NCBI GenBank assembly: GCA_947846985.1
Contig: CANTUZ010000011.1
Location: 15,488,096 to 15,552,095 of the forward strand
Source: Fratercula arctica
Taxonomy: Eukaryota; Chordata; Aves; Charadriiformes; Alcidae
Direction: 5' to 3'
DNA length: 64,000 bases
The translations under genes and the position numbers were made by a program. Below the pieces are notes generated by a model that was not told where the DNA came from, did not search any database, and was given only the letters and a program-made list of their open reading frames with translations. How positions within the stretch are numbered: the first letter of the stretch is position 1; each line of letters opens with the position of its first letter. Shown here in pieces: positions 1 to 55,680 of this stretch.

Positions 1-655
1 ACCCAAATCCCTCAGCCTTTCTTCGTAAGAGAGGTGTTCCAGTCCCCTCATCATCTTTGTAGCCCTTTGCTGTCCCCTCTCCAGCAGTTCCCTGTCCTTC
101 TTGAACTGGGGAGCCCAGAACCGGACACAGTACTCCAGACGTGGCCTCCCCAGGGCAGAGCAGAGAGGGAGGATGACCTCCCTCCACCTGCTGGCCACAC
201 TCTTCTTGATGCACGCCAGGATGCCATTGGCCTTCTTGGCCACAAGGGCACGTTGCTGGCTCATGGTCATCCTGTTGTCCACCAGGACTCCCAGGTCTCT
301 TTCCACCGAGCTGCTCTCCAGCATGTCACCCCCAACCTGACCTGGTGCATGGGGTTATTCCTCCCCAGGTGCAGCACCCTACACTTGCCCTAGTTGAATT
401 TCATAAGGTTTCTCTCCACCCAGCTCTCCAGCCTGTCCAGGTCTCTGTATGGCAGCACGGCCTTCTGGTGTGTCAGCCACCCCCCCCAGCTTTGTGTCAT
501 CAGCAAACTTGCTGAGGGTGCACTCTATCCCCTCATGCAGGTCATTGATGAATGTATTGAGCAGGACTGGACCCAGTACTGACCCCTGGGGAACACCACT
601 TGTCACTGACCTCCAACTAGACTCTGTGCCCCTAATCACGACCCTCTGAGCTCTG
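1..655 (-). mobile_element. CR1 LINE fragment (reverse transcriptase region), continues left of the window
   Basis: Read on the minus strand it translates into CR1 reverse transcriptase: [14 protein letters not shown], then FADD (the catalytic YxDD-type motif, plus-strand 496-507) and TKLGG, followed leftward by the frame-broken continuation (WAPQFKKD-, ERGQQRATKM-like pieces). The element is 5'-truncated near 655 and has frameshifts, so it is an inactive copy. Its 3' end lies beyond base 1. Confidence 0.92.
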
Positions 656-2740
656 AGGGTCAACTGCAGAATTGAAGGAAAGAAAAATGCAGCAAAATCT
701 GTGCTGCTTTACAAGGAACTTGGCTCTGCAGAGCCTGGAAGCGGTCGGGAGTGAAACGAAGGGACGGAGAGCTGTGGTTGGACGTCTGGATGGTGGAGCT
801 CACTGCCTTCTGTGTATCCGGGTCCAGCGATTTAGTGAGCATCAAACGCTTCATGCAGGTCATTCACTAATAGGAATACGTAGTAAGTAGCACATGGCTC
901 CAAGGCTTCTGAGAGTAAATACCGCTAATGAAAATCAGACCTGGGCTTCCAAGTGGCTTCGGGGAGGCTTTTAAAAATCACACCCCTTTCTTCAGCTTCA
1001 CTCAGCTGCTCACTTCAAGGCAAAAAACCCTTCCTCCCCCCTTTTTTCATATCATTTTTTACTGCTTCTTATGGGGTGAAAAATTACGGTTTTTCTTCTA
1101 ACATGTTCCTTCCTAAGGTGAAGGAGTGGTGTAGCGTGCAATGTATTTTAAGGACTCATCTTCTTACTGTCAACTTAAAAGAATCTCCCTTATGGTATTT
1201 TGAATGTAGGTAGAGGCTGAAAATGAGTTTTGTGCATCTAAGCCACTGGAGTAGTTTAGCATTTTCTGCCTATGAATATCAGCAATGCAACCATGTAAAA
1301 ATAGTAACTCTCTGCAGAGGGATCTAAACTTTTGTTTCCTTTGTAATGTCTTGAGATTACAGAAATCACTGGGGACTTGAGTGAGTGGAGCAGATATAAC
1401 GCGTTCAAAAAACAGGATGTCTTTTTCCACAACAACTAACCTGCTCACAAAAATAGCAACTGAGGACAGATCATCATTAATAGTGTTCAGTGTAATAGAG
1501 ACAAAACTATTTTACCTTAGGGAAACATATCCTATAATAATAGCCTCAGTTGCTAAATGTGATTTGTTTCTGTTGTTTTTAAACTTGTTTTATGACTCAG
1601 GCTTGAACAATCTGGGTATTGTTGGTGACATAAAATCTGTAATTCTCTGAATGTAATTTGAGTTCTCAGTGTCCACATTTTTGTTTCTATGCTTACTTTT
1701 GTTTTAGCTTCCCTTGCAGTTTGGGGTGCACCTTCTGAAAGATGTTCAACCTCTGTTTTTAAAACTCTGCCTGTGAATTTTGCTCTCTGGAGAGCTTGGT
1801 GTGGGTTGCCGCTTTCAGCGAGAGCAGCAAGCCCCTGTCCCAAGCAGCCGATCATCTCACATCGCTGGGGTTTGAGAGATTTATGTTGAAACCTTTGCAG
1901 ACAGATATGTCTCTGTGATAAACACATAGGTGGAACATACACTCGAGTGCCTATATACTGCAGAGATAGGGTCTTCACACCAGAAATAGGGCAGATCTTT
2001 ATCTCTTAATCAAGGAGGCACCAAGCACCTGCACTGTCCAGTAACATCAGTGAAGTCCCTCAGCCATTTGCAATTAAAAAAATATTCTACAGCTGGCGTA
2101 GTTGGCTGTAACAATTGTTTTTCAGGGAGGTCCTGATTTCACTCACTTTTACAAATAGTTTTACAGAGGTCAAAAAATTCATGCTTTCTCCCAAAGGGCT
2201 CGTTCTGTGCTGCATACCACAACTGCAAACCAGTTTGAAAAAAAAATTGCAAAATGTGGCTCAGTCAACCAAAGGGCAAAGTTTATCCAAGACAGCAAAA
2301 CTCATACAATTGGCTGAAGTGCGGGGATGAAGGAGCAAAGAGAGCAGCTCCTTGCTGTAATTCAATCCTGTTTGCATTTCTCAACCCGACTGGAACAAAG
2401 AGATTTACACTGTTCCTTGTTTTAAAAGGAAAGGGCACCTACTTTATAAGCAAGTGATTAACTTCCAGTACAATTGCAAACATCAAAAAGAGCGGGCAAC
2501 ACCCCTATACCCCAAAGAATTCCCAAATAATAAATAAGGTAGAAATGGAGATACATCCCACCCTGTGCCACTGAGCCAGCGTGGCCCTCTCTCTGGGTGC
2601 TGGCAGCGGTGTTGGGACCAGGCTGTTCCCATCAAAGGAGAAGTGTATCTCAAGAGGAGAGAAAGCATCACTTGCAGTCCTTCCCGATTTCAGTGGCAGT
2701 CCTGTTGTGCCGCCAGCCCTCAAGTGTCTGAATGATTTTC

Positions 2741-2843
2741 ATAGAATCACAGAGTGGTTTGGGTTGGAAGGGACCTTAATGATCATCCAGTTCCAACTCC
2801 CTGCCCTGGGCAGGGACACCTCCCACTAGACCAGGTTGCGGCT
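2741..2843 (-). mobile_element. CR1 3'-end fragment (about 100 bp)
   Basis: The plus strand reads catagaatcacagagtggtt, then gggttggaagggacctta and gggcagggacacctcccact, the reverse complement of the CR1 3' terminal region. Only the last about 100 bases of the element are present, as in most 5'-truncated avian CR1 copies. It lies in PHF2 intron 1. Confidence 0.9.
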
Positions 2844-4401
2844 TTTTTAGGCACGGCAACTATTCAGAAGTGCGGGTGGTGCTTGAGTGACTTGAATACA
2901 TGTCCTGTGTTAGCACAGTGTTCCTGGTGTAGGCTGTATGTACTTGGTTGTAGCCTGGTGGCAATAGTTGTGTGGGCATTTGCCCTCTATGGCGCAATCC
3001 AAGGTCGCACGTCCATAGTTAACATCCCTAAGACAGCATGAGATCACCAAGGGTCAGTCTTTGCTGGCTGTAGCGCCTGCACCTTCTCCTGCTTCTTCCT
3101 CCAGCCTCTTCAGATTGAAGGAACGTGGTCAAAATTGTGTAGAACAGAGACAAAGCCCCTTCAAGATTTTTATAAGCTGGAGGAGGCTAATTCTTTGTGT
3201 TTCAAATCCACAGTATCTTTGCTCTAAACAAGTCCCACCATTGGGCCCAGAACTGCGGAAACGTGAATGTAAGTTTTAGGTTAACAAGTACCCATGAAAA
3301 TATGTGAATTTGTGAAGGAAAGGATAATGTCAGAAGGAAAACATGTGTTTGTACGTTCACACAGGAGAATTTACAGGCAGTAGAGACAAACCTCTAAAGC
3401 AATAGCTGTGTGTGTAGGTAGCACAACCCAGCACTTGCACAGAGATTGTCATCTTCAAAGCACCGAGCAAATGTCTGTTAATTATACTACAGCAGCCTTC
3501 GAGGCTATCAGACAGGTATTAATATTACTGTTACAGGTGGAGAAAACGAGTCAAAGAAGTTAGGTAATTTAGTTGAGATTAAGGACAGTCACAACCCACT
3601 AAACAGTGCAGATTTACCTTGCCTTCATGTTTGCGTGTTGCCAAAGCTGCTGTGCTCCTAAAGGGAACTGCACGGAGACAGGCGTGTTTTGAAAGGCCTT
3701 TCCCTCTAAATTTATGTTTCTAACACACCTAGGGTGAATGTGTGTAAGATGACGTGAAATACTAGCTGTCCAGTGTAGCCAGGCTCATCTTGCATTTAGG
3801 CCCTAATTCAGTAGGTCCTATGTACTGGATGCTTGCCCATGTGCCCAAACCAGTGCGCATGGCTTTTCTCCTGCCATTGCTTGCTCTCAAGTCTCCTACT
3901 GAAGTGACACAGGCCTGTGTATCCCTCTCTTCTCCCAAATGACTTCTGAACTCACTGTTTAGCTTTAACTGTGTCCAACAGCAGGCTTGAGGTCTCAAAA
4001 ACTCCTGTATGTTTTGTGGAAATAGGTGGCTGATTAGATGAGACAAATCCTTCTGCTTAGGAAAAGGCTTGTCTGTTTGCTCCCTAGACACTGGAGAGCA
4101 TACACGGAAGAGCCCTGGTCAGAGTTCACCCTGTCACAGCCACCAGAAAAACAGCACATGAGACTCAAATCCAAGGAACAACTCTTTTCACTGCTCTTGG
4201 AACGGCTTCTTTCTTTCCCTCTTTTTGTCTTTTTTTAACGTCTCTTGTGTCCACAGTGTTGGCTGCTGCATTTCTGGGTGCTGTGGTGTGGACAGAAGAA
4301 ACTGCTCTCACTTAACATTGGCCTGGCATCAAAATGTGAAGTGTGAGTCTCTCTCCTGCTGGAAGTCCCGGTTTTCCCGCAGTGCCTGTATTTTTTTTCA
4401 G

Positions 4402-4572
4402 GTGGTGGAGGCTTCTGAAATTGGATGGGTTCCTTACAAACGACACCTTGTTGTTAAGGAAGAACATTATTGTGCAACACGTGATAAACGATACATCAAG
4501 AAATTATACCAGTTGTTAAGGGATAGGGATGAGCTCAGGTTAATTACTAATTATGACCTTTATTACCTATAA
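4402..4572 (+). other. Open segment behind a strong splice acceptor (possible cryptic or alternative terminal exon)
   Basis: A T-rich tract ending in cag at 4399-4401 precedes 56 open codons and a stop at 4570-4572, reading VVEASEIGWVPYKRHLVVKE, then EHYCATRDKRYIKKLYQLLR and DRDELRLITNYDLYYL. I do not recognise the sequence and it does not match any PHF2 segment. It lies in intron 1 just before a CR1 copy. An open frame this short can arise by chance, so this is not called as a gene. Confidence 0.2.
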
Positions 4573-4672
4573 AAATGCCATGAATGCCTCTTCTGCACTG
4601 TGACAGCAGCCCCACCTGGGGCTTTGATCCTTTATCCTCATGTGCTGGGGTGGAGCAGCCACTTGCTGCTTG

Positions 4673-5340
4673 AGAATCACAGAATCATAGAATTGTCCAG
4701 GTTGGAAGGGACCTTACAGATCATCGAGTCCAACCATCAACCTAACCATCACTAACCCATGTCCCTCAGCACCACGTCTGCCCGGCTTTTCAATACCTCC
4801 AGGGATGGCGATTCCACCACTTCCCTGGGAAGCCTGTTCCAATGTTTATAGCCCTTTCCGTGAACAAATATTTCCTGATATCCATCCTAAACCTCACCTG
4901 GCACAACTTGAGGCCATTTCCTCTTGTCCCATCGCCTGTTCCTTGGGAGAAGAGACCGACCCCCCGTGGCTGCACCCTCCTTTCAGGGGGCTGTAGAGAG
5001 CAAGAAGGTCTCCCCTCAGCCTCCTTTTCTCCAGCCTGAACACCCCCAGCTCCCTGAGCCGCTCCTCACAGGACTTGTGCTCCAGACCCCTCACCAGCTC
5101 CGTTGCCCTTCTCTGGACACGCTCCAGCACCTCAGTGTCTTTCCTGTGGTGAGGGGCCCAAAACTGGACACAGCACTCGAGGTGGGGCCTCACCAGTGCC
5201 GAGCACAGGGGAGCCAGCAGCTAGCCTTGGGCACCCTCCTGCCTGTGCCCCTGCCAGACCCCGAGCACACTGGAAGGTGGGCTTGGCAGCATGGCCCTCT
5301 GCTCTCCTGCCTTATGGACCATTGACACCACCTCCAGCTT
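4673..5340 (-). mobile_element. CR1 3'-half fragment with terminal octamer repeats
   Basis: The 3' end at 4673 shows the CR1 hallmark: agaatcacagaatcatagaa, the reverse complement of the ATTCTATG/ATTCTGTG terminal repeat. Minus-strand frames give [40 protein letters not shown] and [11 protein letters not shown], the conserved C-terminus of CR1 ORF2, split between two frames by an indel. It is 5'-truncated near 5340 and inactive. Confidence 0.93.
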
Positions 5341-5613
5341 TTGCAGGAGGAGGAAGGAGTGTGACATCAATCCCTGCTTTCCAACACTTAATGCAATGCT
5401 GGTGTCCCAGGTTTGTGGCTGGGAATAGAAATTACATGGATTTGGACCGATTCAGGGAGAGATGGAGAAGCAGATGCGTGGTTGTGTGAAATAAGAGTTG
5501 AAGTGTCATTTTTTACCAGTGTTAAAATTCCCTAAGACTTCAGCATGTTTCTGATGAAGTGGTAAAGGTTGAAAACAGATTTTAAGTTAAATACACAGAA
5601 TATAACAACTAGC

Positions 5614-5755
5614 CGTAGAACCATAGAATGGTTTGTGTTGGAAGGGACCTTAAAGACCATCCAGTGCCACCCCATGCCCTGGGCAGGGACACCTCCCACT
5701 AGACCAGGTTGTTCAAAAGCCCCGTCCTTGAACAGGGCTGGCCTTGAACAGTCCA
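5614..5755 (-). mobile_element. CR1 3'-end fragment (about 140 bp)
   Basis: The plus strand reads gaaccatagaatggtttgtg, ttggaagggaccttaaagac and gggcagggacacctcccact, then aaaagccccgtccttgaaca. This is a separate insertion from the one ending at 4673, because it has its own 3' end. Confidence 0.9.
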
Positions 5756-8180
5756 GTGATTTGTTTGCTAGTTACAAATTCCAAACACATTTGACCGTGG
5801 ATGTGGCAGTCACTGTTCTGGGCAGTGGGCTCTGAAGCCCTGTGTTGGGCCATGCTGTTGGCCTGCTGATAACCCGAGCAAAGCCCTCCAGTAGCACCTG
5901 TCACAGTTCCTCATCTGCAAAAAGATACAATTGTACTGACCTTCTTGGTTGATAAAGTGTACTACATGGGGAAATGTGGGCTTTTTCCCACTCCAGAAAT
6001 TGGGATGTATAATTACGGGGGTGAGGTGGGAGTGAGTGTCCCATCTGGAGTCGGTGTGGTCCATGGCCGTGTAGTGACGATCAAGGATGCAGCATCACCC
6101 CTGGGAGCACGCAGGTGCTGAGCATCCTGGGGATCCACCAGCATTCCCATCTGTGCTGGCTTGCAGCCTTTCTCACCAGCCCAATTCTCTGTCTGAAGAC
6201 CTTATATTTCATGTCTGGGCTATGTTTGAAGAGCGCTACTCAGGAGCCGATAAAATACATGGCTTTGGTTTGTTTTCGGAAGTTAAGATGTTAGGTTATT
6301 TTTCCTTCTACTCTGTTTATGTATTGCTAGATTTTATTTTCTTTCCCATCAAATAGCCTTTTGTTTAGTTGTTTTATTTTTTGATATTTTTCGATATTTG
6401 TCTTCTGATTGATAATGGAGATTACATGGTTTTGGTAGAACAGATAGTACGTGGGTTAATTTGTCTCCTAAAATTACTTAGAATGTCATCTCACTGAAGA
6501 TGACAAATCAAGGTCCTTGTAAACATTTGTGCTATAAAAACAGTTCTGATTTATGCACCTTTTATTACTGTTGCCTGCATAACAAAATTGTTTGTCGGAG
6601 TACTGAATTCTGAACATCTCTTCATTGTGAACACAGAAGCAATTTAGTTTTGAAGTGGCAAAGGGCAGAGTTTCTAATAAAAATGTAATTTGTAGCCTCT
6701 GACTGCAGATGCTTCTGTTTGTGCTAATTCCCATTTAAGTCACTGTAAAATGTGTGATGTATCAGCTTAAACAGCTGCAATATCAAAGGCTTTATTTTTC
6801 ATTATTATTTTTTTCTTCCTATAACAGTTTCAGTAGAATTCAAATGCACGAGTAATAATGTTTCGCTTTTATGTCATTATCAAATTAGCTTGAGACTGCC
6901 TCAATCTGAGTCAAATCACTTAAACACCATTTAAAAAATCAACCATTAAGTTATTTTAAATCGTTCCAACAAGATACTCTTGCATGCGCAATAATTAATC
7001 TCTTATGCTTTCTTTACTGCATTTGGGCCAAAAGGTGGAATGAGTTTTCTATAGGTCGAGCAGGACGTTTTCTAGAGGTAGAGCGGTGCCTCCTGGCTGG
7101 TGCTCCCATGTCCTGCATCCCTACCCTCTGCACCATCCCAGGCTCCGTCCCTGGCTCCCAGCTGGCACGGCACAGCCACAGCCTCTCACGCGTTAACACT
7201 GACGGGACAGCGGGCCTGGGCTTTGCAGGGTGTCCTGGGAGAGTTTTCTTTCCTTGCTTCCTTATCCTTCACCAAGTAAAAGTTTTCCCCTTCTGATTTG
7301 CTTTGGGAACGTGATGTTTTCCCTAAGAAGAATGTGTTTGGTCCTGCCAAACACCTTAATTGTCACACAGTTAAAAGGCAGCAGCTGGAGATAACTTATG
7401 GATGGTCAGGAACATCCCTAAGTACTTCACTGGAGGACACCCGCTTTGTACCTGCGCACATCTCCAAGTAGGAAGCCACCAGCATCCGTGAGGTGCCCGT
7501 GCAGTGTGGCTGGGAGGATGAGCTTAGCGATCTCTCACGCAGGTGTAAATGCTGCACTGTGTGATTTGTGAGTTCTTGCATCAGAGTGCCATTTTGCCGG
7601 GATGTCAGCACACTGTTTTGGGGTGTCTGTGGGCTTTGTGAAATGGATTCTTGGGCTGCTGGCAGAAAATGAAGCAAATAAATCTGCTCCTGCTGTTGTT
7701 CACAAGGCTGCTTCCAGCTCTGCTCCTGCCGCTGGGCCCTCTGCCCCCTGCCCATCCTTCTGCCTCACCAACGCCTTGCGGCTCCTTTGCTGAACCTCTT
7801 CTGTCCGTTTTTATCTCACGGGTAGGTCTGAATAATCCCAGAAAAGCGCTACTGAGAGCTTTTGCCAGTTCTTCTCTGTGGCTGGTAAGGCACCCAGGGC
7901 TCATACCAACAGACAGATGTGGGGCTGGCTGTGGTGAGGCCGGTGGCTGGAAGCTGCTTCCGAGCTCACCGCTGTGATCTGCGCTCTCAGACCCAACCCG
8001 GCCGGTCGGGGTCAGGCAGCAAAGGCTTGGCTCGAGTCTTCTTTATGTTTGTGCTTCTCTCAGGCAAATGGGGCTGAGAAAGAAACGGGAGGAACCAAAG
8101 TGGAGCGTTCTCATGAAAAAAAATAGATGCAAAACACAAAGCCCCATTTGTGCTCGAATTTGGGGAGTTGAGGGGAAGGA

Positions 8181-8234
8181 CTATAGATGACTTGGTTTTC
8201 TCTTTTATGACTGCTATAGATGACTTGGTTTTCT
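8181..8234. repeat. Short direct repeat, 21 bases, 33-bp period
   Basis: ctatagatgacttggttttc occurs at 8181 and 8214, separated by tcttttatgactg. Simple local duplication in intron 1. Confidence 0.9.
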
Positions 8235-11200
8235 TCAACTAGAGAAACGCTTTGATTCTCTTCTATTGTTAATTAACCACTCTGAGAAAAAATACATTTG
8301 TAAATTAGACAGGAGGCTGCCTCAGGACTCTGCACTGGCTTCTGCCAAGGCTGGCAATCTCCTGGTTCTCATTCACAGGTGCAAGCACTCTGGAGACCAG
8401 CCCAAGGGGAGGTCACTGCTGCGGAGCTGATGACTCCCCCGCTACCAAAACCTTGCCACATAAAACCAATACACCCAGCAAGAAATGCTTGTTCCTTTTC
8501 TGGCAGGAGCGTTCTGGAGGGATTGGCCCTGCCAGTCTGTCTTTAACTATGGAAATTCAGTGTTGTATGCTTACATTCACGTGGAAGCCCACAAACAGTT
8601 CTGCTGGTGGAAGTAGCCGGAGAGTCAAGCTCTGTTCATTGAGAAAAGGGGCACAAACTGGAACTGGTTCATATTTTGGTTGAAGATGACCTGAGGCATT
8701 TTAATAGGGTGATCTCTTGGAGGGTTTACTCGCAATTTCACGTACTGTGAGCGACTTCTGCCTACAAGTAGCTGTAAATGGCCAAACCTTGTTCAGAAGC
8801 CATGTTGTAGTTGGGAAAGTTGACTGCATCTTTTAGAGGACTGTTTAAGTTTGAGGTCAGTTATTTTTACTTTTCTATTTTGTTCTAGTTAAATATTTTC
8901 ACTAGCTCTCAGAACAATAGCTCCCACCACACTGAAGCCTTCACCCAGTGCAGTAGCTTTTCATACCTCCTCCCGTAGCAATCCACGCAATGCCCAAGGG
9001 TCTCATCTCCTTAGTTTAGCTAAATATAGACTTTTCAAGCCCTAGTAGAGAGCCTAATCTGTACCTTTACTAAGTTTAACAAGCTGAATCCCATGGCATA
9101 AGCAGCTGATGCAGCTTTATGGGTAGAGGAATCCTCTACATTCTCTTACGCTTGCTCTAATCTGCTAGGGTTTGTTTAAATTTTCTACTGCTTAATCTGG
9201 TATTTTACTGCCGGACGCTGAGGACTTGATTGTTGTGATGATTTTTCCTGTCTGCAAACTTACTCTTCAGTTTTCCATGCTGTCTGCCCAGGGACATCCA
9301 ATAATTTGGTATTCCTTCAAGTAACTGTTTAATAAAAAAACATCGGCCAAATCTACAGTTGCTTTTACACGACTCAGAACTAATGTCCTGTTTACCAGCC
9401 TGAACTCACAAAAATCAGAATTTCTATGGCTTTGCAAAGCTTCTCTCCCCCTGTACTCGTTGCTTTGGAGGGAGCTGGGTCCCATACACATGCTGGCAGC
9501 TGCAACAGGATGAAAATATCCACTATGGTTTCTGGCAGAATCATATTTTGACAAAACATTTACAATGGTTGTAAAAAAGATTTGATTACATATCTTAGCT
9601 AGGCTGGCTTTTACCAGCTTGGTTGCATACTCAATATGGGTTTTGTTGATGCTCTTTTCTAAAAGCAAGCAGATCTGTGGTTTGTACAGTTAAACATCGC
9701 TGTGTGCCTTGGATTGAAACGTGGTTTCAAAGCCATCTTTCTCCACACAGAGGGCCACAGTGTATTTTAGCAGTTTCTCCTCCTGCCCCAAGTGTGCAGG
9801 TGTTGGCGTGTGTGCTTGTGTACAGCATGTGCATGCACACACGTACACATCCCTACCACAGCCAACAAAAGAGCTCCGACCTCCATGGAGCCAGGGGGAT
9901 GGTTCACAGCAGCGGTGACCTGCAGGGCTTCAAAAAGCACCTCAGAGGTGGGCATGCGTGGCCATGCGTTGTCCTTCTTTTGGCCAGGCACATTCCTGTC
10001 TGACAGTAACCAGCAGTTTAGGGCCTTCTGGCATCTAGACTGTCATGTTTAGTAATTACTGGTGTATCCAATTTCTCTAATTATTTAACTTGTTTGTAAT
10101 TTTTGACGCTGTGGTGTTGTCCTAAAGAGCTTGAACGCAGTGAGAACGGTTTGAGAGATTCTGTGAGTCGCTTGGCAGAGCTGGCCTACCCTGCTGCCTT
10201 GCCTGCGGGAGAGGAGCAGACATCCCTTGGGCATCCCGTGGGTCAGAGCCAGCACCCAAAAAGTCTGAACCCATCTTCCTGCACTGATCACTGCTTTGCA
10301 CTGCTGGCGGGGTGTGAGGAGGCTGGATGCTGCCATACCCATGGAATGGCATTGCTGTGACCCGTGCCCGAGCAGAAGAGGTGTGTCGGTGGTTCCTGCT
10401 AACTGAAGAGCACTGAGAAGGCGTTTCAGGCTGTGAAGTAGAGAAGCTCCAGGAGTGCTCTTATCGCAGTGTGGTCTGGCCTTGTTTGTGCGGGTGGCTA
10501 AGGTGAGGCCACTTTTGTTGCCTCCCGTGGCCCCTCTTGCCTAGCTGAGCTCTCATGGAGCCACGATGGGAGGCTGTATCTCACAGCACCCAGCTGAAAC
10601 TGTTTTCTGTGTTGCAAATGCACCTTGCAGCCTGGGCCACTTCACACCGAGCAAGCAGGAGCAGAATCCTGTTTGCTTTCTCTCTGTTGGAAGGAGCAGT
10701 GCCATTCTGGAGTTTGATTATTTGGCTGGCTGCTCAGCACTTCGACTGCGCAACAACTTCTTATCTTGGGTACTTCATTCCTTTGCACTTTGGTTTTGTT
10801 TTTCCCCAGCTTTGTGCTGCCGTCGAATTGGCCTGCACGTGGTGTGCCCGCAGGCTGTGCTGAGTTGTTGCGTGTGTTGTGCCATCCGAAAGAATCTTGG
10901 TGGGTGTTCTAAGCAGCTGCCATGATACAACCCATCTTCTTGGCAGCCAGAAGTGCTGTAAGCTGTGTGTCTTCTTTTCCTCCTCATCTTCATATATTGT
11001 AATAGAGATGGAGCCTATAGAAATCTGACATATGGTCTACCTTGCCGAGATTGCTCTGGTACCTAGCAGCTGTCTATACATGCTTGGTGAAGTATGTGTT
11101 TTGTTAATTAGGTTTACGTGGGACGGTGCTTGGAGAACTCTAGGTAGATAAAAAATGGTCTTCCTGGGAAAAAAAATAATTCTTTGGGACTCTCTGCTGC

Positions 11201-11468
11201 ATTTTACTGGAGGTCCACAGTGGTAGTGGGCTTCTGATGGACACTTTTTTGAGGACCACATCAGGAACGCAGGCTACAAAAAATCTAGGCTGACTGTACT
11301 AGTGTAAAAAGCACCTAAGCTTTGCTTTGATGTAGCTGTTCGCAGTGAGCAAAGCTGCATAGTAACTGCACGGCTTATGGGGGGTTGGTTTTTTTCATTA
11401 TTAACTGTGTGCCTGCATGTTTGGAGGTGGGCTCAAGCTAATGTAATATTTGCCTTCCTATATTCCAG

Positions 11469-54551
<43,083 letters not shown>

Positions 54552-54970
54552 CGGCCGGGCCGGCGGGAGCCCGGCGGCGGGAGCCCGAGGATGCTGCCGC
54601 TGGACTCTTGGCCACCACCACAATAATCCCGTTAACTTTCAGCGGTCGGAGTGTACAGAATCCTGCTATAAATATTTTTTAATATAGATGTCCTTTCTCA
54701 GAGTGCTGAGAGTGACTAGCCGCAAAAAGTTAATACTAATCCCGGCCGCGGAGGAGCGTGTCGGTCCCCCCACCCCGGATCCGGCCCGGCCCGGCCCGGC
54801 CCTCGGGTGGAGCCACCGGCGCACCAGCAGCAGCGAGGCGGGCGGCCGCCGCGCTGGGCCGCACCTCTTCTCGCCCGGCTAACGGGCAGGGAGGGCGGCA
54901 GCGGCTCGTGTGGGGCGGGGGCCGCGGGGCCAGGTCGGGCCGGGCCGGGGCCGTTGGGGTGGGGCGGGGG

Positions 54971-55061
54971 CCGCTGGGCTGTGAGGCGGCGGGCGGTAGC
55001 GGCCGTTGGGTTGTGAGGCGTTGGGCGGCGGCAGCCGTTGGGCTGTGAGGCGTTGGGCGCG
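54971..55061 (+). repeat. GC-rich tandem repeat in 3' UTR, 32-bp unit, about 2.8 copies
   Basis: Units start at 54971, 55003 and 55035, each beginning ccgctgggctgtgaggcg or ccgttgggttgtgaggcg, and the third is cut at about 27 bases. The copies differ by a few substitutions. They sit within a block that also contains a short ggccc repeat near 54784-54803 and several runs of four or more G. Confidence 0.85.
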
Positions 55062-55601
55062 TTTCTCAGGCAACCCCCCTGTCGCCCCGTGTAGCCGCGT
55101 TTCCCGAGGCATCCTTTTCCTAGAATGTAGCTTGTAAATAGCTTTTGGAATAACCACCACCGGTTTTTTATAAGGGGAAAGTCTCTCCGGGGCGCCGCCC
55201 ACTGGTACCAGCTCTTTGCGTAACTTCTTGTACGAGGAGGGAGACAAGTTATTTTACTAGCACCTTGTGGAGTGTTTCCGTGTTTTGTGACAATGTAATT
55301 TATTAATGTTTGTAGCTTTTTATATTTGTACATTTCTTATGGGCTTTGTTTATATACACACATTACCAGGGCGCGGCGCCTGCGGGGAACCAGAGCCACC
55401 TGCGGCCGTGGGCGAGGGCCAGGAGGGCCATGCCGGCCTGGGCGTCGTGCCGGCTTTTTTTATTATGATTATTATTATTAGTATTATTATTTTTTCGCGA
55501 CATGTACATTTCTAACAAAGTTTATCGTGGCTATCTATCTATGACGGTGTTTTATTTACCGATTCATATCAAATGCTCTTGTATCGAGTTCACGAAATCT
55601 A

Positions 55602-55607
55602 AGTAAA
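55602..55607 (+). promoter_or_regulatory. Candidate poly(A) signal AGTAAA
   Basis: AGTAAA is a known single-base variant of AATAAA. It precedes an A-rich tract (55622-55650), and a second copy follows at 55657-55662 before a GT-rich segment. No better signal was seen between the stop codon and here. Which copy is used cannot be told from sequence. Confidence 0.4.
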
Positions 55608-55680
55608 CCTAGAGCAAAGTTTAAAAAAAGAAAAAAAGAAAAAAAAAAGAAAGCAAAGTAAACTATTTCAGGTTTTGTAC

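Larger units (their letters stand above)
1..11468 (+). other. PHF2: PHF2 intron 1, 3' part
   Basis: No PHF2 exon was found left of 11469; the missing N-terminal half of the PHD finger (with its CDAC and WFHG motifs) is not in any frame I read. The interval holds four CR1 fragments (1-655, 2741-2843, 4673-5340, 5614-5755), a small direct repeat at 8181, and the uncharacterised open segment at 4402. The rest (notably 656-2740, 2844-4390 and 5756-11468) is ordinary unique sequence in which I see no gene. It is inferred to be intron because exon 2 starts with a splice acceptor in phase 2. Confidence 0.85.
54552..55680 (+). other. PHF2: PHF2 3' untranslated region (end approximate)
   Basis: The region after the stop is a G+C- and CpG-rich block to about 55090, then an AU-rich half with ATT-triplet runs (55466-55495), TTTATATTTGTACATTTCTT-like stretches and ctatctatctatg. 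No canonical AATAAA is seen, but AGTAAA variants occur at 55602-55607 and 55657-55662, flanking an A-rich tract and followed by a GT-rich ggttttgtac, so cleavage near 55.63-55.69 kb is plausible. The exact end is inferred; transcript data would be required to fix it. Confidence 0.6.

Noticed and set aside
379..663. Minus-strand frame with [14 protein letters not shown] and FADD
   Set aside because: Real homology, but to CR1 reverse transcriptase in a truncated, frameshifted copy; recorded as a mobile element rather than a host gene.
1..11468. PHF2 start codon and first coding exon
   Set aside because: Searched for the CVCRLPYDVTRF, IECDACKDWFHG-type sequence in the window; not found, so the start is placed to the left of base 1.
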